Program-made: the position numbers and the translations under genes | The notes under the pieces: generated by a model | The model's database searches: none | Told to the model about the DNA's origin: nothing | What the model saw: the letters and a program-made list of their open reading frames with translations, nothing else | Part shown: piece after piece, positions 7,377-16,575 of the stretch | How positions within the stretch are numbered: the first letter of the stretch is position 1 | Layout of the letters: each line of letters starts with the position of its first letter | DNA from: Pseudorhodoferax aquiterrae | GTDB taxonomy: Bacteria > Pseudomonadota > Gammaproteobacteria > Burkholderiales > Burkholderiaceae_C | Assembly (NCBI RefSeq): GCF_014652235.1 | Contig: NZ_BMYK01000001.1 | Span: forward strand, 186,001 to 250,000 | Reading direction: 5' to 3' | DNA length: 64,000 nucleotides

Positions 7377-8876
7377 ATGCCTTCTTCTAGAAGTCGTTCC
7401 CTGTCCGGCGCGCTAATCCAGGGATCTGTTTGGGCAATTGCTATCCGCTGGGGGGCCAAGTTCTTGGGCCTGATCAGCCTAGGCATCTGCGCCCGCATCC
7501 TCACACCCGCGGACTACGGTCTGGTCAACATGGCGATGGTCGTTGTGGGATTTTCCCAAGTGTTGGTGGAGTTCGGGATGGACTCGGCACTGATCCGCAA
7601 CCGCGATGCAACTTCCGGACATTACGACACGGCTTGGTCTATCAAAGTGATGCAGACGTTGCTGATTTCCGTGATCGTCTTCTCTGCAGCGCCGTTGGCC
7701 GCGAAGGCCTATGACGATAGCCGAGTCATGCCGATCATGTTTGCTGTAGGAGCTGCAGGCTTGGTGGGCGGTCTCCAGAACATTTATGTGGTCAACTTTC
7801 GCAAGGAACTTGATTTCCGGCGCGACTTCCTGTTCTCGTTCGCACCTCGGCTGGTTTCCTTCGTCGTGAGTGTCAGTGCCGTCTTGGCGCTGCGCACCTA
7901 TTGGGGCCTCGTGCTGGGCATCTGCTCCGCAGAAGTTACTCGAAGCCTGCTTAGCTACCGGCTGGTGACGCAACGCCCGCGTTGGTCCTTGCAGCACTGG
8001 CGAGAACTCACCGGCTTCTCGGTCTGGTATTTCTTAGATGGCCTGGCGCAGTACGCCGTCAACCACTTGGACCGGGCCTACATCGGAAAGGCCGGCGGCT
8101 CGGAGCAGGTCGGACTTTATGCGGTGGGGCGTGAGGTAGCCACGCTGCCTAGCACTGAACTGGTGATGCCAATCGGGCGTGCGCTCATGCCGACGCTGGC
8201 TAGCCTCAACAATCAGAAGGATCGGCAGATCGCTGCCATCCAGAAGGCAATAGCTGGGGTCAACCTGATTGCTGTGCCACTGGCTGTTGGCTTCGCGTTG
8301 GTGGCTTCCGAGTTCGTCCGTTTGCTGTTTGGTGACAAATGGATGGGTGCCACTCCCATCGTGGCGATCTTCAGCCTGACGGCAATGACCTCTGGGTTTC
8401 GCTACACAGCGCAGCAGACCCTAGTGGTGCTGGGTTTCGTCCGGGTCAACGCCGCTCTTTCCTGGGGATACGCGGTTACTGTTTTGGCGCTGATCATTCC
8501 CGCATTTTCTTGGCAGGGCGTGATGGGCGTCGCCTGGCTCTACTGCTCGTGGACCTTTGTGAGCACCGCAGCGTTCGGCTTTTATTTGATCCGGCTCAAA
8601 GTGTTGCAGGGACGCGAGGTATGGATAGCGCTGCTGCGTGTTGTTGTGTCGGCCGCTGTCATGTTCGTCGCTGTATCAGCTGTCGCGAAGTACTTGGACG
8701 GTCCCGTTGTTCTGGTCCTTATTGTCAAAGTCCTGTTGAGCATCTTGGTGTATGGCGGATTGGTATATCTATTTTGGGTGCTGGCGGGGCGACCCGATTC
8801 CAGCGAAAGAATCATCCTTGAGCACGCTGCTGCCGCGTGGAAGAAGATCTCCAAGCCCCTCAAGAGGTTCTCTTGA
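7377..8876 (+). CDS. Wzx-like lipopolysaccharide/exopolysaccharide flippase (MOP superfamily)
   Basis: This 499-residue integral membrane protein has about 12-14 hydrophobic segments. It opens with SLSGALIQGSVWAIAIRWGAKFLGLISLGICARILTPADYGLVNMAM, the hallmark of Wzx/WzxC-type flippases of the MOP superfamily. The segment FGMDSALIRNRDA and the later FLDGLAQYAVNHLDRAYIGK also fit. It would flip the undecaprenyl-linked repeat unit across the inner membrane before polymerisation. The base composition is visibly less GC-rich than flanking core genes. ATG 7377 directly follows the second 16-bp repeat and has no good ribosome site. The glycosyltransferase begins right after its stop. Confidence 0.88.
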   Translation: MPSSRSRSLSGALIQGSVWAIAIRWGAKFLGLISLGICARILTPADYGLVNMAMVVVGFSQVLVEFGMDSALIRNRDATSGHYDTAWSIKVMQTLLISVIVFSAAPLAAKAYDDSRVMPIMFAVGAAGLVGGLQNIYVVNFRKELDFRRDFLFSFAPRLVSFVVSVSAVLALRTYWGLVLGICSAEVTRSLLSYRLVTQRPRWSLQHWRELTGFSVWYFLDGLAQYAVNHLDRAYIGKAGGSEQVGLYAVGREVATLPSTELVMPIGRALMPTLASLNNQKDRQIAAIQKAIAGVNLIAVPLAVGFALVASEFVRLLFGDKWMGATPIVAIFSLTAMTSGFRYTAQQTLVVLGFVRVNAALSWGYAVTVLALIIPAFSWQGVMGVAWLYCSWTFVSTAAFGFYLIRLKVLQGREVWIALLRVVVSAAVMFVAVSAVAKYLDGPVVLVLIVKVLLSILVYGGLVYLFWVLAGRPDSSERIILEHAAAAWKKISKPLKRFS

Positions 8877-8878
8877 AC

Positions 8879-10213
8879 ATGACGCGCTCTGCATCCCGAC
8901 CACGGATCCTATTCATCACACCTTACCTGCCCTCCGTCTCTGGAGGCGGGGCGCAGTTGCGGATCCGCACGTCACTTGAAGCCCTGGCGGCCGTAGGCGA
9001 CGTGCATCTTCTGTTGTGCAATGCCGCCCCGGACGCACAAGCGCTGATCGAACTTGAAACTCCGTTCAGGTCGCTGATCTGCAGCGTGACGGTGTTGGGC
9101 GCGGTCATGCAGGCCAAACCGATCGTCTGGGCCAGTCAGCTACAGCCGTCGGCGCTGCGCAAACTGCTTTTCTTGGCATGGGTGACCACCGGCAGAATTA
9201 ATCCCGCGACGCGGAAACAGGCGACGGAGCTTGTTGCCGCAATTCGCGCAAACGCGCGTGCTGAGCGTTTTGACCTAGTGTTCGCCATGCAGGCGCACTG
9301 GGCAGCCCTCGTGTCGCCCGCACTTGGCCAGTTGCTACTACCAGGTGGCGTCAGCATGCTTGACTGGGATGCTGCTGAGGCGCCGGCAATGCGTGCGATT
9401 GCCGCACGCTTTCAATTGGCCCGCCAACCGCTCCAGTTCGTGTCGGCTTGGGTCAATGTGCTCAAGCTGCGCTTCCACGAACAGGCCTTGTTCCGCCGCT
9501 GGGAGTACGCGCTCTACGCATCGCCACTGGACGTCGACTACTTCCGTCAGCGCTTACCAAGCGGCAAGCTCTATTGCTTGGTTAACACCGTAGACATGCC
9601 CGAGCCGGCGCCGCTGGTCAGCAGGCCAGGCAATGCTCCTCAGGTTGTGTTTGTCGCGAGCATGAGCTATTGGCCCAACAACCAGGGGATTTTGATGTTT
9701 CTACGCGATATTTGGCCAGCAGTGCGAACCGCGCTGCCTCGCGCGGAGCTCAAAGTGGTCGGCCGTGGGCCCTCACCCGAACTGAGAGGCTTCGATGGCT
9801 GCGATGGCGTGGTAGTCGTGGGTGAGGTGGCATCGGTGGAACCCTTTTACCGATGTGCAGATGTGGCGATAGCGCCCATGCAGTTCAGTGTCGGCTCCGC
9901 TATCAAGATTTTGGAGGCCTTGGCGTACGGGACGCCGCTCGTTGGATTCGAGGTGTCCACCGTGCGCCATGGCTTGCGCGATGGCGTCCATGCCGCTGTG
10001 GCGAAGAACAAGGTCGACTTTGAACAGAAGTTGATTGAACTCTTGCAGGATTCAGTTGGCCGCAGACGGTTGTCGCAGGAGGGCCGCACTTACGTGCAGC
10101 AGCGGTTCGCCCGCGACAGCGTTGTGCGCGACTTTCGGGCCTATGTAGATGGCGTCCTGAATCGTTCCGAGCCTGGTGCGCACGCCGCTTCGGCAAAGGG
10201 TGAATTGCAATGA
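8879..10213 (+). CDS. Glycosyltransferase, GT-B fold, group 1 (GT4-like)
   Basis: This is a GT-B glycosyltransferase of about 444 residues. The N-terminal acceptor domain starts RILFITPYLPSVSGGGAQLRIRTSLEAL. The C-terminal donor domain has VVFVASMSYWPNNQGILMF, then ELKVVGRGP, then the nucleotide-sugar region FSVGSAIKILEALAYGTPLVGFE, where the usual E-x7-E pattern is partly kept. It should add one sugar to the lipid-linked repeat unit at the cytoplasmic membrane face. ATG 8879 lies 2 bp after the flippase stop. A TTG at 8873 (TTGA overlap, AGAGG five bases upstream) is an equally plausible start. It overlaps the following FrhB-like gene by 4 bp. Donor and linkage are not predictable. Confidence 0.85.
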   Translation: MTRSASRPRILFITPYLPSVSGGGAQLRIRTSLEALAAVGDVHLLLCNAAPDAQALIELETPFRSLICSVTVLGAVMQAKPIVWASQLQPSALRKLLFLAWVTTGRINPATRKQATELVAAIRANARAERFDLVFAMQAHWAALVSPALGQLLLPGGVSMLDWDAAEAPAMRAIAARFQLARQPLQFVSAWVNVLKLRFHEQALFRRWEYALYASPLDVDYFRQRLPSGKLYCLVNTVDMPEPAPLVSRPGNAPQVVFVASMSYWPNNQGILMFLRDIWPAVRTALPRAELKVVGRGPSPELRGFDGCDGVVVVGEVASVEPFYRCADVAIAPMQFSVGSAIKILEALAYGTPLVGFEVSTVRHGLRDGVHAAVAKNKVDFEQKLIELLQDSVGRRRLSQEGRTYVQQRFARDSVVRDFRAYVDGVLNRSEPGAHAASAKGELQ

Positions 10214-11592
10214 AGTCAGTTCCGTTGAATCGCGGTGTAACCGACGGTTCTCTGGCCGATGTAGTCGACGGTGGCTACTGCGTGGGCTGTGGCGCTTGCG
10301 CTGCAGTGACCGATGCTCCGGTCGCAATGAGATTTGATCGGTTCGCGAAGTACCGACCTGACCATGTCGCTGCGGCGCGGGCCACTGTGTCCGAGCAAGT
10401 GTGTCCCTTCCTGGACGGGCCGGATGAGGACGCGCTCGCCGCGCAGGCGTACTCAAGTCTCGGTGGCGGTCACGATGCTAGGCTCGGTTGGTATCAGGGA
10501 CTCTATGCGGGCCATGCGATTGAGCGAGGTCATCGGAACGAGGGCAGCTCCGGTGGCCTGACCAGCTGGCTCCTGGCGGAGTTGCTGAATCGAAAGATGG
10601 TGACCGGCGTCATCCATGTACGGCCGATCGTTGAGAGCGGCAAGCCGCGTTTCGCCTATACCGTATCCACGTCAACGGACATGGTGACGGCGAACGCGAA
10701 GACGAGGTATTACCCGGTCGAGATGTCGCAGGTGATGGCCCAGGTGCGTGCCACGCCCGGGCGCTACGTTTTCGTCGGCGTGCCGTGTTACGTCAAAGCT
10801 GTCCGGCGGCTGATGCGCGCCGACCCCATCCTCAAGGAGCGGATCGTCTATGCCGTGAGTCTGTTCTGCGGCCACATGAAAAGCGGGCGATTCGCTGAAA
10901 GCCTGGCCTGGCAGATGGGATCTCAACCTGACGACTGGAAGACGGTTGATTTCCGCAGGAAACTGGCCGACCGGCCGGCAAGCTCTTATGGTTTTGCTGT
11001 GCAGCCGCACGGTGGCGGCGCCGAAGTGGTGATGCCTATGGGTCAGCTGGAGGGCTACGATTGGGGCATGGGCGTCTTTCGGCTCTCGGCCTGCGATTAC
11101 TGCGACGATGTAGTCGGCGAAACCGCCGATGCGAGTTTCGGCGATGCTTGGTTGCCGGCTTACGTGAACGATAGCGCGGGCACCAGCCTTGTGATCGTTC
11201 GTCACCCTGAACTGCAGCAGTTGTTCGTCGAAGCGAGGCACGAGGGCCGCATTTCCCTCGACGACAGCAACGTGGACGATATGGTCAAGTCGCAGGATGC
11301 GAGCTTTCGCCACCGTCGTATCGGGCTTGCCTACCGCCTGTGGTTGAAGGACAAGAGGGGGCAATGGCGACCGACCAAGCGTGTGCAGGCCGAAGCAAGT
11401 CACGTCGTCGCAGTCTACCGCCTGATCTTTCGATACCGGATGTTCATGAGCTGGAGCAGTCACCTAGTATTCGGTGTCGCCCGCAACATGAAGATGCTGT
11501 GGGTCTATACGGTATATGTGCGTGTGTTGGCGCGCCTTAACAAGAGCTTGGTGAGATTGAGCAGGTCACCGCGCTTCTCGCGTCGAGCTTGA
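10210..11592 (+). CDS. Coenzyme F420 hydrogenase/dehydrogenase beta subunit (FrhB)-like protein
   Basis: The 460-residue product begins with a short ferredoxin-like element CVGCGAC (about residues 23-29) and a further Cys in EQVCPFL, followed by the FrhB N- and C-terminal domains (PF04422/PF04432). Visible pieces are NEGSSGGLTSWLL, VGVPCYVKAVRRL, YAVSLFCGHMKS, and ACDYCDDVVGETADASFGDAW with another Cys pair. FrhB relatives bind FAD and 4Fe-4S clusters. In bacteria lacking F420 they recur in polysaccharide loci next to pyruvyl transferases, with unclear chemistry. It overlaps genes on both sides, 4 bp with the glycosyltransferase. A redox step on a sugar is the natural guess, but I cannot assign it. 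Confidence 0.85.
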   Translation: MKSVPLNRGVTDGSLADVVDGGYCVGCGACAAVTDAPVAMRFDRFAKYRPDHVAAARATVSEQVCPFLDGPDEDALAAQAYSSLGGGHDARLGWYQGLYAGHAIERGHRNEGSSGGLTSWLLAELLNRKMVTGVIHVRPIVESGKPRFAYTVSTSTDMVTANAKTRYYPVEMSQVMAQVRATPGRYVFVGVPCYVKAVRRLMRADPILKERIVYAVSLFCGHMKSGRFAESLAWQMGSQPDDWKTVDFRRKLADRPASSYGFAVQPHGGGAEVVMPMGQLEGYDWGMGVFRLSACDYCDDVVGETADASFGDAWLPAYVNDSAGTSLVIVRHPELQQLFVEARHEGRISLDDSNVDDMVKSQDASFRHRRIGLAYRLWLKDKRGQWRPTKRVQAEASHVVAVYRLIFRYRMFMSWSSHLVFGVARNMKMLWVYTVYVRVLARLNKSLVRLSRSPRFSRRA

Positions 11593-11621
11593 AGGCCTGT
11601 GGCAGGAAGCGGAGAAATATT

Positions 11622-12893
11622 TTGAATGCATTGCAAGGTCGGGTGGGGCGCCTGCGGCGTCGTGTGCAGGCGCAGTTGCGTCAGGCGCTGCGCGGTATGT
11701 CGGGCGGGTCCGCCCGCCGCGACGATGCGCTCGTGGTGATGAGCGCTGCGGCAGGCAGCCTGGGCGACCAAGCCATGCTCCAATCGGTTGCGGACAACCT
11801 GCAACTCATGGAACTTCGGTATGTGCGCCAAGTGTTGATGCCCAACTGGGGCGAGTTCGCGGTTAATGGCCCCATGCTCCCCAGCCTGCGCTTTAGTGTT
11901 GAAGAAGTGGAGGCCAAGTCCGCGCGCGTTGTAACCGCCGTACGGGATGCAGGAGCCGTGCTTGCAGTAGGCGCCGATATCATCGATGGCTACTACGGCT
12001 TGCATCCAGTACGCTACCAGATCGGCATGCTTCGCATTGCTGCCGAACAGGGCCGGCCTGCGATTCTGCTTGGCCACAGCATCAGCGAGCAGCCGCATCC
12101 CGAAGCAGTGCAAATGATTGCTTCGCTGCCTCCGTCGGTGGCCGTCTATGTGCGTGATCCCATCAGCCATGCCCGTTTTGAGCGATTTATGGGGCGTACG
12201 GCAACGCTGGTTGCTGACGTAGCCTTCTTGGTGCAGCCTGACCGTACGTCGGGCGATAGTCGCCAAGCTGCGCAGTGGATCGCTGCTCGACGGGCCGCTG
12301 GCGACCTCGTGTTATGCCTGAACGTCAGCGGCTTAAACGCTGAAAAGCAGTCGGCCGGTCTCGGGGTGCAGGAGTACTGGAGTGCCTTCGTCAAGGGCTT
12401 CCTGAGCCTCCATCCACACACGAGCTTCCTGTTTCTCTCGCACGACAACCGCAGCAACAGCTCCGACGCATTGATGCAGCGTGAAGTCATCGCCTCCTTG
12501 CCCGCCGCGGTGCGTCAGCGCGTTTACGCGGTCGATACCCCTGAGACAGCCGCGATTGCGAAGTCCATTTCTGGCATGACCGACATGGTGTTCGCTGGCC
12601 GCATGCATCTGGCGATCGGGGCTCTGTCCCAGGCTGTGCCGACGTTCTGCATAGCGTACGTTGGCAAGTACGAAGGTTTGGCGGAACATCTGCGAATTCC
12701 GGATTTCATCCCGGAGGCACATGTGCTGGAGCAGCCGGATACTTTGGCTGCCTGGCTCGCCGCCAAAGTTCCAGACCTCCAACAGCGCCGCAAGGCTTTG
12801 CAGGACCGTCTGCCCGCGGTTAAGGCGATGTCCAAGATGAACTATGCCTCGGTGAGCCAGCGTTCGGGCGCCGCTTCAGGTGCGGCTGGTTAG
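11622..12893 (+). CDS. Polysaccharide pyruvyl transferase family protein (CsaB/WcaK-like)
   Basis: The 423-residue PF04230-type protein opens its core with ALVVMSAAAGSLGDQAMLQSVADNL, the glycine-rich start of the family (compare GNxGD motifs). It continues with GADIIDGYYG, PAILLGHSISEQ, VYVRDPISHARF, LVADVAFLV, and near the C-terminus FAGRMHLAIGALSQAVPTFCIAY, which holds the conserved RMH and substrate residues. It would transfer pyruvate, or in some relatives another group, onto a sugar. The frame is open from TTG 11589 (overlapping the previous stop), but TTG 11622 has GGAG seven bases upstream and is the better start. Its 3' end overlaps the convergent unknown gene by 18 bp. It is the second pyruvyl transferase in the locus. 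Confidence 0.84.
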   Translation: MNALQGRVGRLRRRVQAQLRQALRGMSGGSARRDDALVVMSAAAGSLGDQAMLQSVADNLQLMELRYVRQVLMPNWGEFAVNGPMLPSLRFSVEEVEAKSARVVTAVRDAGAVLAVGADIIDGYYGLHPVRYQIGMLRIAAEQGRPAILLGHSISEQPHPEAVQMIASLPPSVAVYVRDPISHARFERFMGRTATLVADVAFLVQPDRTSGDSRQAAQWIAARRAAGDLVLCLNVSGLNAEKQSAGLGVQEYWSAFVKGFLSLHPHTSFLFLSHDNRSNSSDALMQREVIASLPAAVRQRVYAVDTPETAAIAKSISGMTDMVFAGRMHLAIGALSQAVPTFCIAYVGKYEGLAEHLRIPDFIPEAHVLEQPDTLAAWLAAKVPDLQQRRKALQDRLPAVKAMSKMNYASVSQRSGAASGAAG

Positions 12894-15464
12894 CGTGCGG
12901 TACTTTGGCCTGTCCTTGAAGTTGATGCGCTGGCCCTTGACGATCCTGTCCAGTTGCTCCATGGCATCGCTGACATAGTCTCCACATGCAAGGTGGTAGG
13001 CTACGGCGCCGCGAATGTTGGCGGAGTACCCCGAGGGGCTATTGGGCGGACTGAAGGCTAGGTCAGGCCGAAAGTCCTTGAGTTGCGCGAAACAGTCCGT
13101 GATTACCACGCTTTCCGGAAAACGAATCGGGGGGCCATTAGGCTTGAGCGCGAGCTGAAATGTCTGACCTTCGCACCCTACCGCGAAGAACACGCGATAA
13201 GGCTTCATCTCCGCAAAGCTCTTGAGCAGGTCCATCGGCTTTCCTGCAAAGGAAAAGCGATCACCGGGATGGGGGCTCCAGGCGCCATTTGTCTTGTCCT
13301 TGGCCGGTGCGATCGTGATGCGTGAGGATGCAGCATCGAAATTCAGATTGCAGCGCAAGCTGCCCAACACCCCATTCATGTTGTCGACCAGATTGCCGTC
13401 CTCGTCGCGGTAGCTGCAAGCCATGGCTACTAAGCAGGCCATGTCAGCTTGTCTGGCGAAGCCGTTCCAAAAGCGCCCGAGGTGGGCTCGCACATAGGCC
13501 GCTTCAGGGGTGCCTAGGATATCGGCCTGGTGGCATACCGACCAAGACATGTAAGCGATCTGCCAAGGTAGGCCGTTGCCCTTGTCTTGCATGAACAGGC
13601 CCGCCTCACGAAAACTCGCCGGGACCTTTGACATATAGTCTTTGAATGCCGCATATGAGGAAGCGAGCACGTCATTCAGGTACTGACGTACGGCGGCGCC
13701 ATCGGGCGCCACATCCGGCGCTAGCGCCGCGGCTTGCGCAACGTCGCGCGAACGCCAAGCTGCCATGCGCTGGCCACCAATGCCGTAGAGCAGCACGCCG
13801 CTACCTTTGTAAAGCGTTCCTCCCGAGCCGACGCGGACACCGCGCTCTCCGCCCCATGCGCCCTCGAGCAATTGCTGCCGCGGAAACGTGGTGCCCCAGA
13901 CAGTTCCGTTGCCCTGGTTGAGTTCCAGAACATGCGCGAAGGCATGTTCGGTTAGCAGATCCAGGTACTGTGGCTCTCCGGTGAAGAGGTAGGGCCAATA
14001 GGTACAACCAGGCCGGTGCGCTGTGTCTTCACGCCATAGCGATTCGTTGGGGGCGGGTTTGGTCATGCCGCTCATATAGATGTAGCCGCGCCAGTTGGTC
14101 TCAGCGTTGCCAAGCCCTGGATATTGCGCGCGGATGTCAACGCATGGCACTGGTTGCAGCGTCGCGCGCTTGCGAAAAGTCAGCCGGAATCCCGCGGCGG
14201 ACAGCCCGTTCACGCGCATCACCCGCTCGTGGTCTTCGGACTGTTTGAGCAGGTGGCGCACGTTCCATTCGGGCAGTAGTCCGACGTCGCTGCGCTCGCC
14301 GGTGGTGCCCATTGCGCGGGTGATGCTTCCCTTTCCCATGGGGTGGTAGTCGATGCGTTCTGCGTCGTTAATGGGGACCTCAGGATCAAACGGAGGTACA
14401 AGACCGCTGCGCCGCAAATTTTCGCCATCGAGCGTTACGCGCACATGGGCGTCGGCAGGGCTTTTACCGATGCCCTGCACATAATCCCATCGACCGTCGT
14501 GCCCGGCGGAGAAGAAGGACGCGTAGTGCGGCAAACGGATGGCGTCACCGGGCGTCTCGGTCGTCGTATGGCCCTGCAGCTTGCGCAGCACTTGCGCCCT
14601 TGCGCGCACGCTGGCGGCGAACTCACGGTGTTCTGCCTTGGGTTGCTCCACGTCGGTCCAGGGCTGCGCAATGCGCGCAAGGTAGCGCAAACCTGCGAAC
14701 TCGTCATTGGCGCCGGTAAGCGCCATGACATAGTGCCAGCAGTACAGCTGCCCATGGGCCTTGCCTGCACGATTGCGAAACTCGGAGCCAATGCGCCAGA
14801 GTGTGCCGGCAGGTCCGCTAGCCAGCTGGACGATATCGGCACGGCTGTGGATTCCGTCGTTCAGTGCGGCTGTCCAAGTGCCTTCCAGGCCGACAAGCCC
14901 TTCGAGCATGACCGACAGCTCTGCCGATTCCAGATCGGCGGTGGTGCGCTTACCGACTTGGCGTTCGGCGCTGCCGCCAGCCCGCACCTCTAGCTCGAGG
15001 CTGGCGCCGGCAGCAACGGGAGCCGGAACCCGGACGACGGCGCCGCAGAACTTCATGGATCCATCGGGCCAACTCGTGATGCCCCACAGCGTTGCCGGGC
15101 AGTCTGTGCCATCGGCCAGCACGAACCGCGGGCGCTCGCCAGCGGGCATGTCGCCCTGCCTGAAGGCTTGGCCGAACATGGGCGTCACGAAATGCGCGAC
15201 CTGTGGTCTCTCGGCATGCGTGTTATGTAGCCGCACGACGCACAGACGCTTTCCGGTAGACGTCGCGGCCTTCGGTGAACCGGGTGCCGCTACGGCGCGG
15301 CCAAGCCAGGCTGGCAGCAACAGCCATAGCATCAAACCGCGCCGCCTGTCCGCAGGCGCTACGGAGGACGTGCGGCGAGACCCGACCACAACCAGCAAGA
15401 CGCCAATGCCGATGACCGCAGAGAAGCCCAGTACTAGACCGAAGCCCCAACCAAAAAGATCCAT
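12876..15464 (-). CDS. Unrecognised large membrane-anchored exported protein of the polysaccharide locus
   Basis: I do not recognise this 862-residue protein. The first 30 residues (MDLFGWGFGLVLGFSAVIGIG and on) form one clear membrane helix. A second hydrophobic stretch (RRGLMLWLLLPAW, ending AVAAPGS) looks like a signal or second helix. The remaining roughly 800 residues are soluble and rich in Trp, Gly and aromatic patches such as WGTTFPRQQLLEGAWGGERG, resembling catalytic domains of carbohydrate lyases or hydrolases in general character only. ATG 15464 is chosen because GGGAG lies six bases upstream; the frame extends further upstream. It is last in the minus-strand run after the DxD glycosyltransferase. 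A periplasmic polysaccharide-processing enzyme is the likeliest role. Confidence 0.75.
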   Translation of the reverse strand: MDLFGWGFGLVLGFSAVIGIGVLLVVVGSRRTSSVAPADRRRGLMLWLLLPAWLGRAVAAPGSPKAATSTGKRLCVVRLHNTHAERPQVAHFVTPMFGQAFRQGDMPAGERPRFVLADGTDCPATLWGITSWPDGSMKFCGAVVRVPAPVAAGASLELEVRAGGSAERQVGKRTTADLESAELSVMLEGLVGLEGTWTAALNDGIHSRADIVQLASGPAGTLWRIGSEFRNRAGKAHGQLYCWHYVMALTGANDEFAGLRYLARIAQPWTDVEQPKAEHREFAASVRARAQVLRKLQGHTTTETPGDAIRLPHYASFFSAGHDGRWDYVQGIGKSPADAHVRVTLDGENLRRSGLVPPFDPEVPINDAERIDYHPMGKGSITRAMGTTGERSDVGLLPEWNVRHLLKQSEDHERVMRVNGLSAAGFRLTFRKRATLQPVPCVDIRAQYPGLGNAETNWRGYIYMSGMTKPAPNESLWREDTAHRPGCTYWPYLFTGEPQYLDLLTEHAFAHVLELNQGNGTVWGTTFPRQQLLEGAWGGERGVRVGSGGTLYKGSGVLLYGIGGQRMAAWRSRDVAQAAALAPDVAPDGAAVRQYLNDVLASSYAAFKDYMSKVPASFREAGLFMQDKGNGLPWQIAYMSWSVCHQADILGTPEAAYVRAHLGRFWNGFARQADMACLVAMACSYRDEDGNLVDNMNGVLGSLRCNLNFDAASSRITIAPAKDKTNGAWSPHPGDRFSFAGKPMDLLKSFAEMKPYRVFFAVGCEGQTFQLALKPNGPPIRFPESVVITDCFAQLKDFRPDLAFSPPNSPSGYSANIRGAVAYHLACGDYVSDAMEQLDRIVKGQRINFKDRPKYRTLTSRT

Positions 15465-15571
15465 CGCCATCTCCCAGAAAGGACGGAGCGCCCGCAGACC
15501 GCGGGGAGCACTTCGGCCTGGAACAAGAAGCTTGGTGTCCAGCACCGTGCGGGGGTTCAACCCTGCTGATT

Positions 15572-16483
15572 TCAGCCTGTACCCAGACTACGCAAGAACG
15601 CTGCGGTCTCGCGTTCGTAACGGCGATTGCGAAAGCGCACCGAGCCGATGAAGTGAAAGAACACCGAACCGACATCCGTTTGATGGGCCGAAGCGTATTT
15701 CGGAAACGGCAGCACGCGCGCGCCGGCCTGGTTGGCGACCACGAAGTTGGAGGTGACCTGCTCCGTTCCCCAGTCCCGCCAACGTTCACCGAGCTTGCGG
15801 CGCATTCTTTCCGAAAAATCGAGGAGGCAGCCACGCATGTCCGCACCCGTACGGAATCCGGTGAAACCAGAGCAGCCTCGGACATAGAGCGTCTCGGGCG
15901 GCAGGCCGATCCCGTCCAGCGATGCCTCTGCCAGGGCCTGTACATGTCCGCTGGTCCAGGTGCGCGCAGTGGCTGCAAACACTGCCAGCGGATCGATGCG
16001 CTGCGCCAGCACCTCGCCGATCACGAACGGGCGATTGGCAACGATGCTGTCGCAGACTTCTGGCAGTGGTCCCGTCGTCAGCGTGTCGGCGTCGAGCTGG
16101 ACGGTGAATTCGCGCGTCGCGTACTCCGAGATGGCGAACAGGCGTTCCCAGGTGCCCCCCCGTGGAATGGACGGATGCGTGAACTCCTCCGCGTCGCGCA
16201 ACTCCAGGTGCGGGATGTGCGCACGCAGTGTGCCTCGATCGGCGGGCGTGATGCTGGGGTCACAAACCACGACGGCCCGCTGCCCGGCGGCCTGACGGTG
16301 GAACGACTTGAATGCGACCAGGTACGGGACCACATCGCGCGTGTGCACCATTGACAGCGTGGTCAGCGGCAAGGCGCCGGGCCGCACTGGAGGCGTACGC
16401 AACACGGCCTTGGCCTGCTGCATGTAGAGCGCTTTGTAGTAGGTTCTGGCGCAGCGCTCGCGAATGGCTTTGAGTGTCGGCAT
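15572..16483 (-). CDS. Putative nucleotide-sugar glycosyltransferase (GT-A-like, DxD)
   Basis: The 303-residue protein has no signal peptide. It contains the pattern FTVQLDADTLTTGPLP with a DAD metal-binding motif at 131-133, preceded by a Rossmann-like start LTTLSMVHTRDVVPYLVAFKSF. A later segment WGTEQVTSNFVVANQAG resembles the acceptor/metal region of GT8-type enzymes. Together these suggest a retaining or inverting GT-A glycosyltransferase, though I cannot place it in a CAZy family. It lies between the SGNH-type acetylation gene (92 bp upstream) and the unknown membrane-anchored protein (107 bp downstream), on the same strand. Sequence similarity is weak, so the glycosyltransferase call is moderate. 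Confidence 0.65.
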   Translation of the reverse strand: MPTLKAIRERCARTYYKALYMQQAKAVLRTPPVRPGALPLTTLSMVHTRDVVPYLVAFKSFHRQAAGQRAVVVCDPSITPADRGTLRAHIPHLELRDAEEFTHPSIPRGGTWERLFAISEYATREFTVQLDADTLTTGPLPEVCDSIVANRPFVIGEVLAQRIDPLAVFAATARTWTSGHVQALAEASLDGIGLPPETLYVRGCSGFTGFRTGADMRGCLLDFSERMRRKLGERWRDWGTEQVTSNFVVANQAGARVLPFPKYASAHQTDVGSVFFHFIGSVRFRNRRYERETAAFLRSLGTG

Positions 16484-16575
16484 GCGGATCTTCGTTTGAC
16501 GTGTGCGTGGCGCAGGGTTTCAGGGCGCTGGCTCGCACCCCGAAACCGGATCGTAACGGCTCGCCAGGGTTGCCA

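Noticed and set aside
7202-7390. Small 62-residue open frame in the flippase upstream gap
   Set aside because: It has no ribosome site, spans the poly-C tract, overlaps the flippase start, and its translation looks like random sequence.
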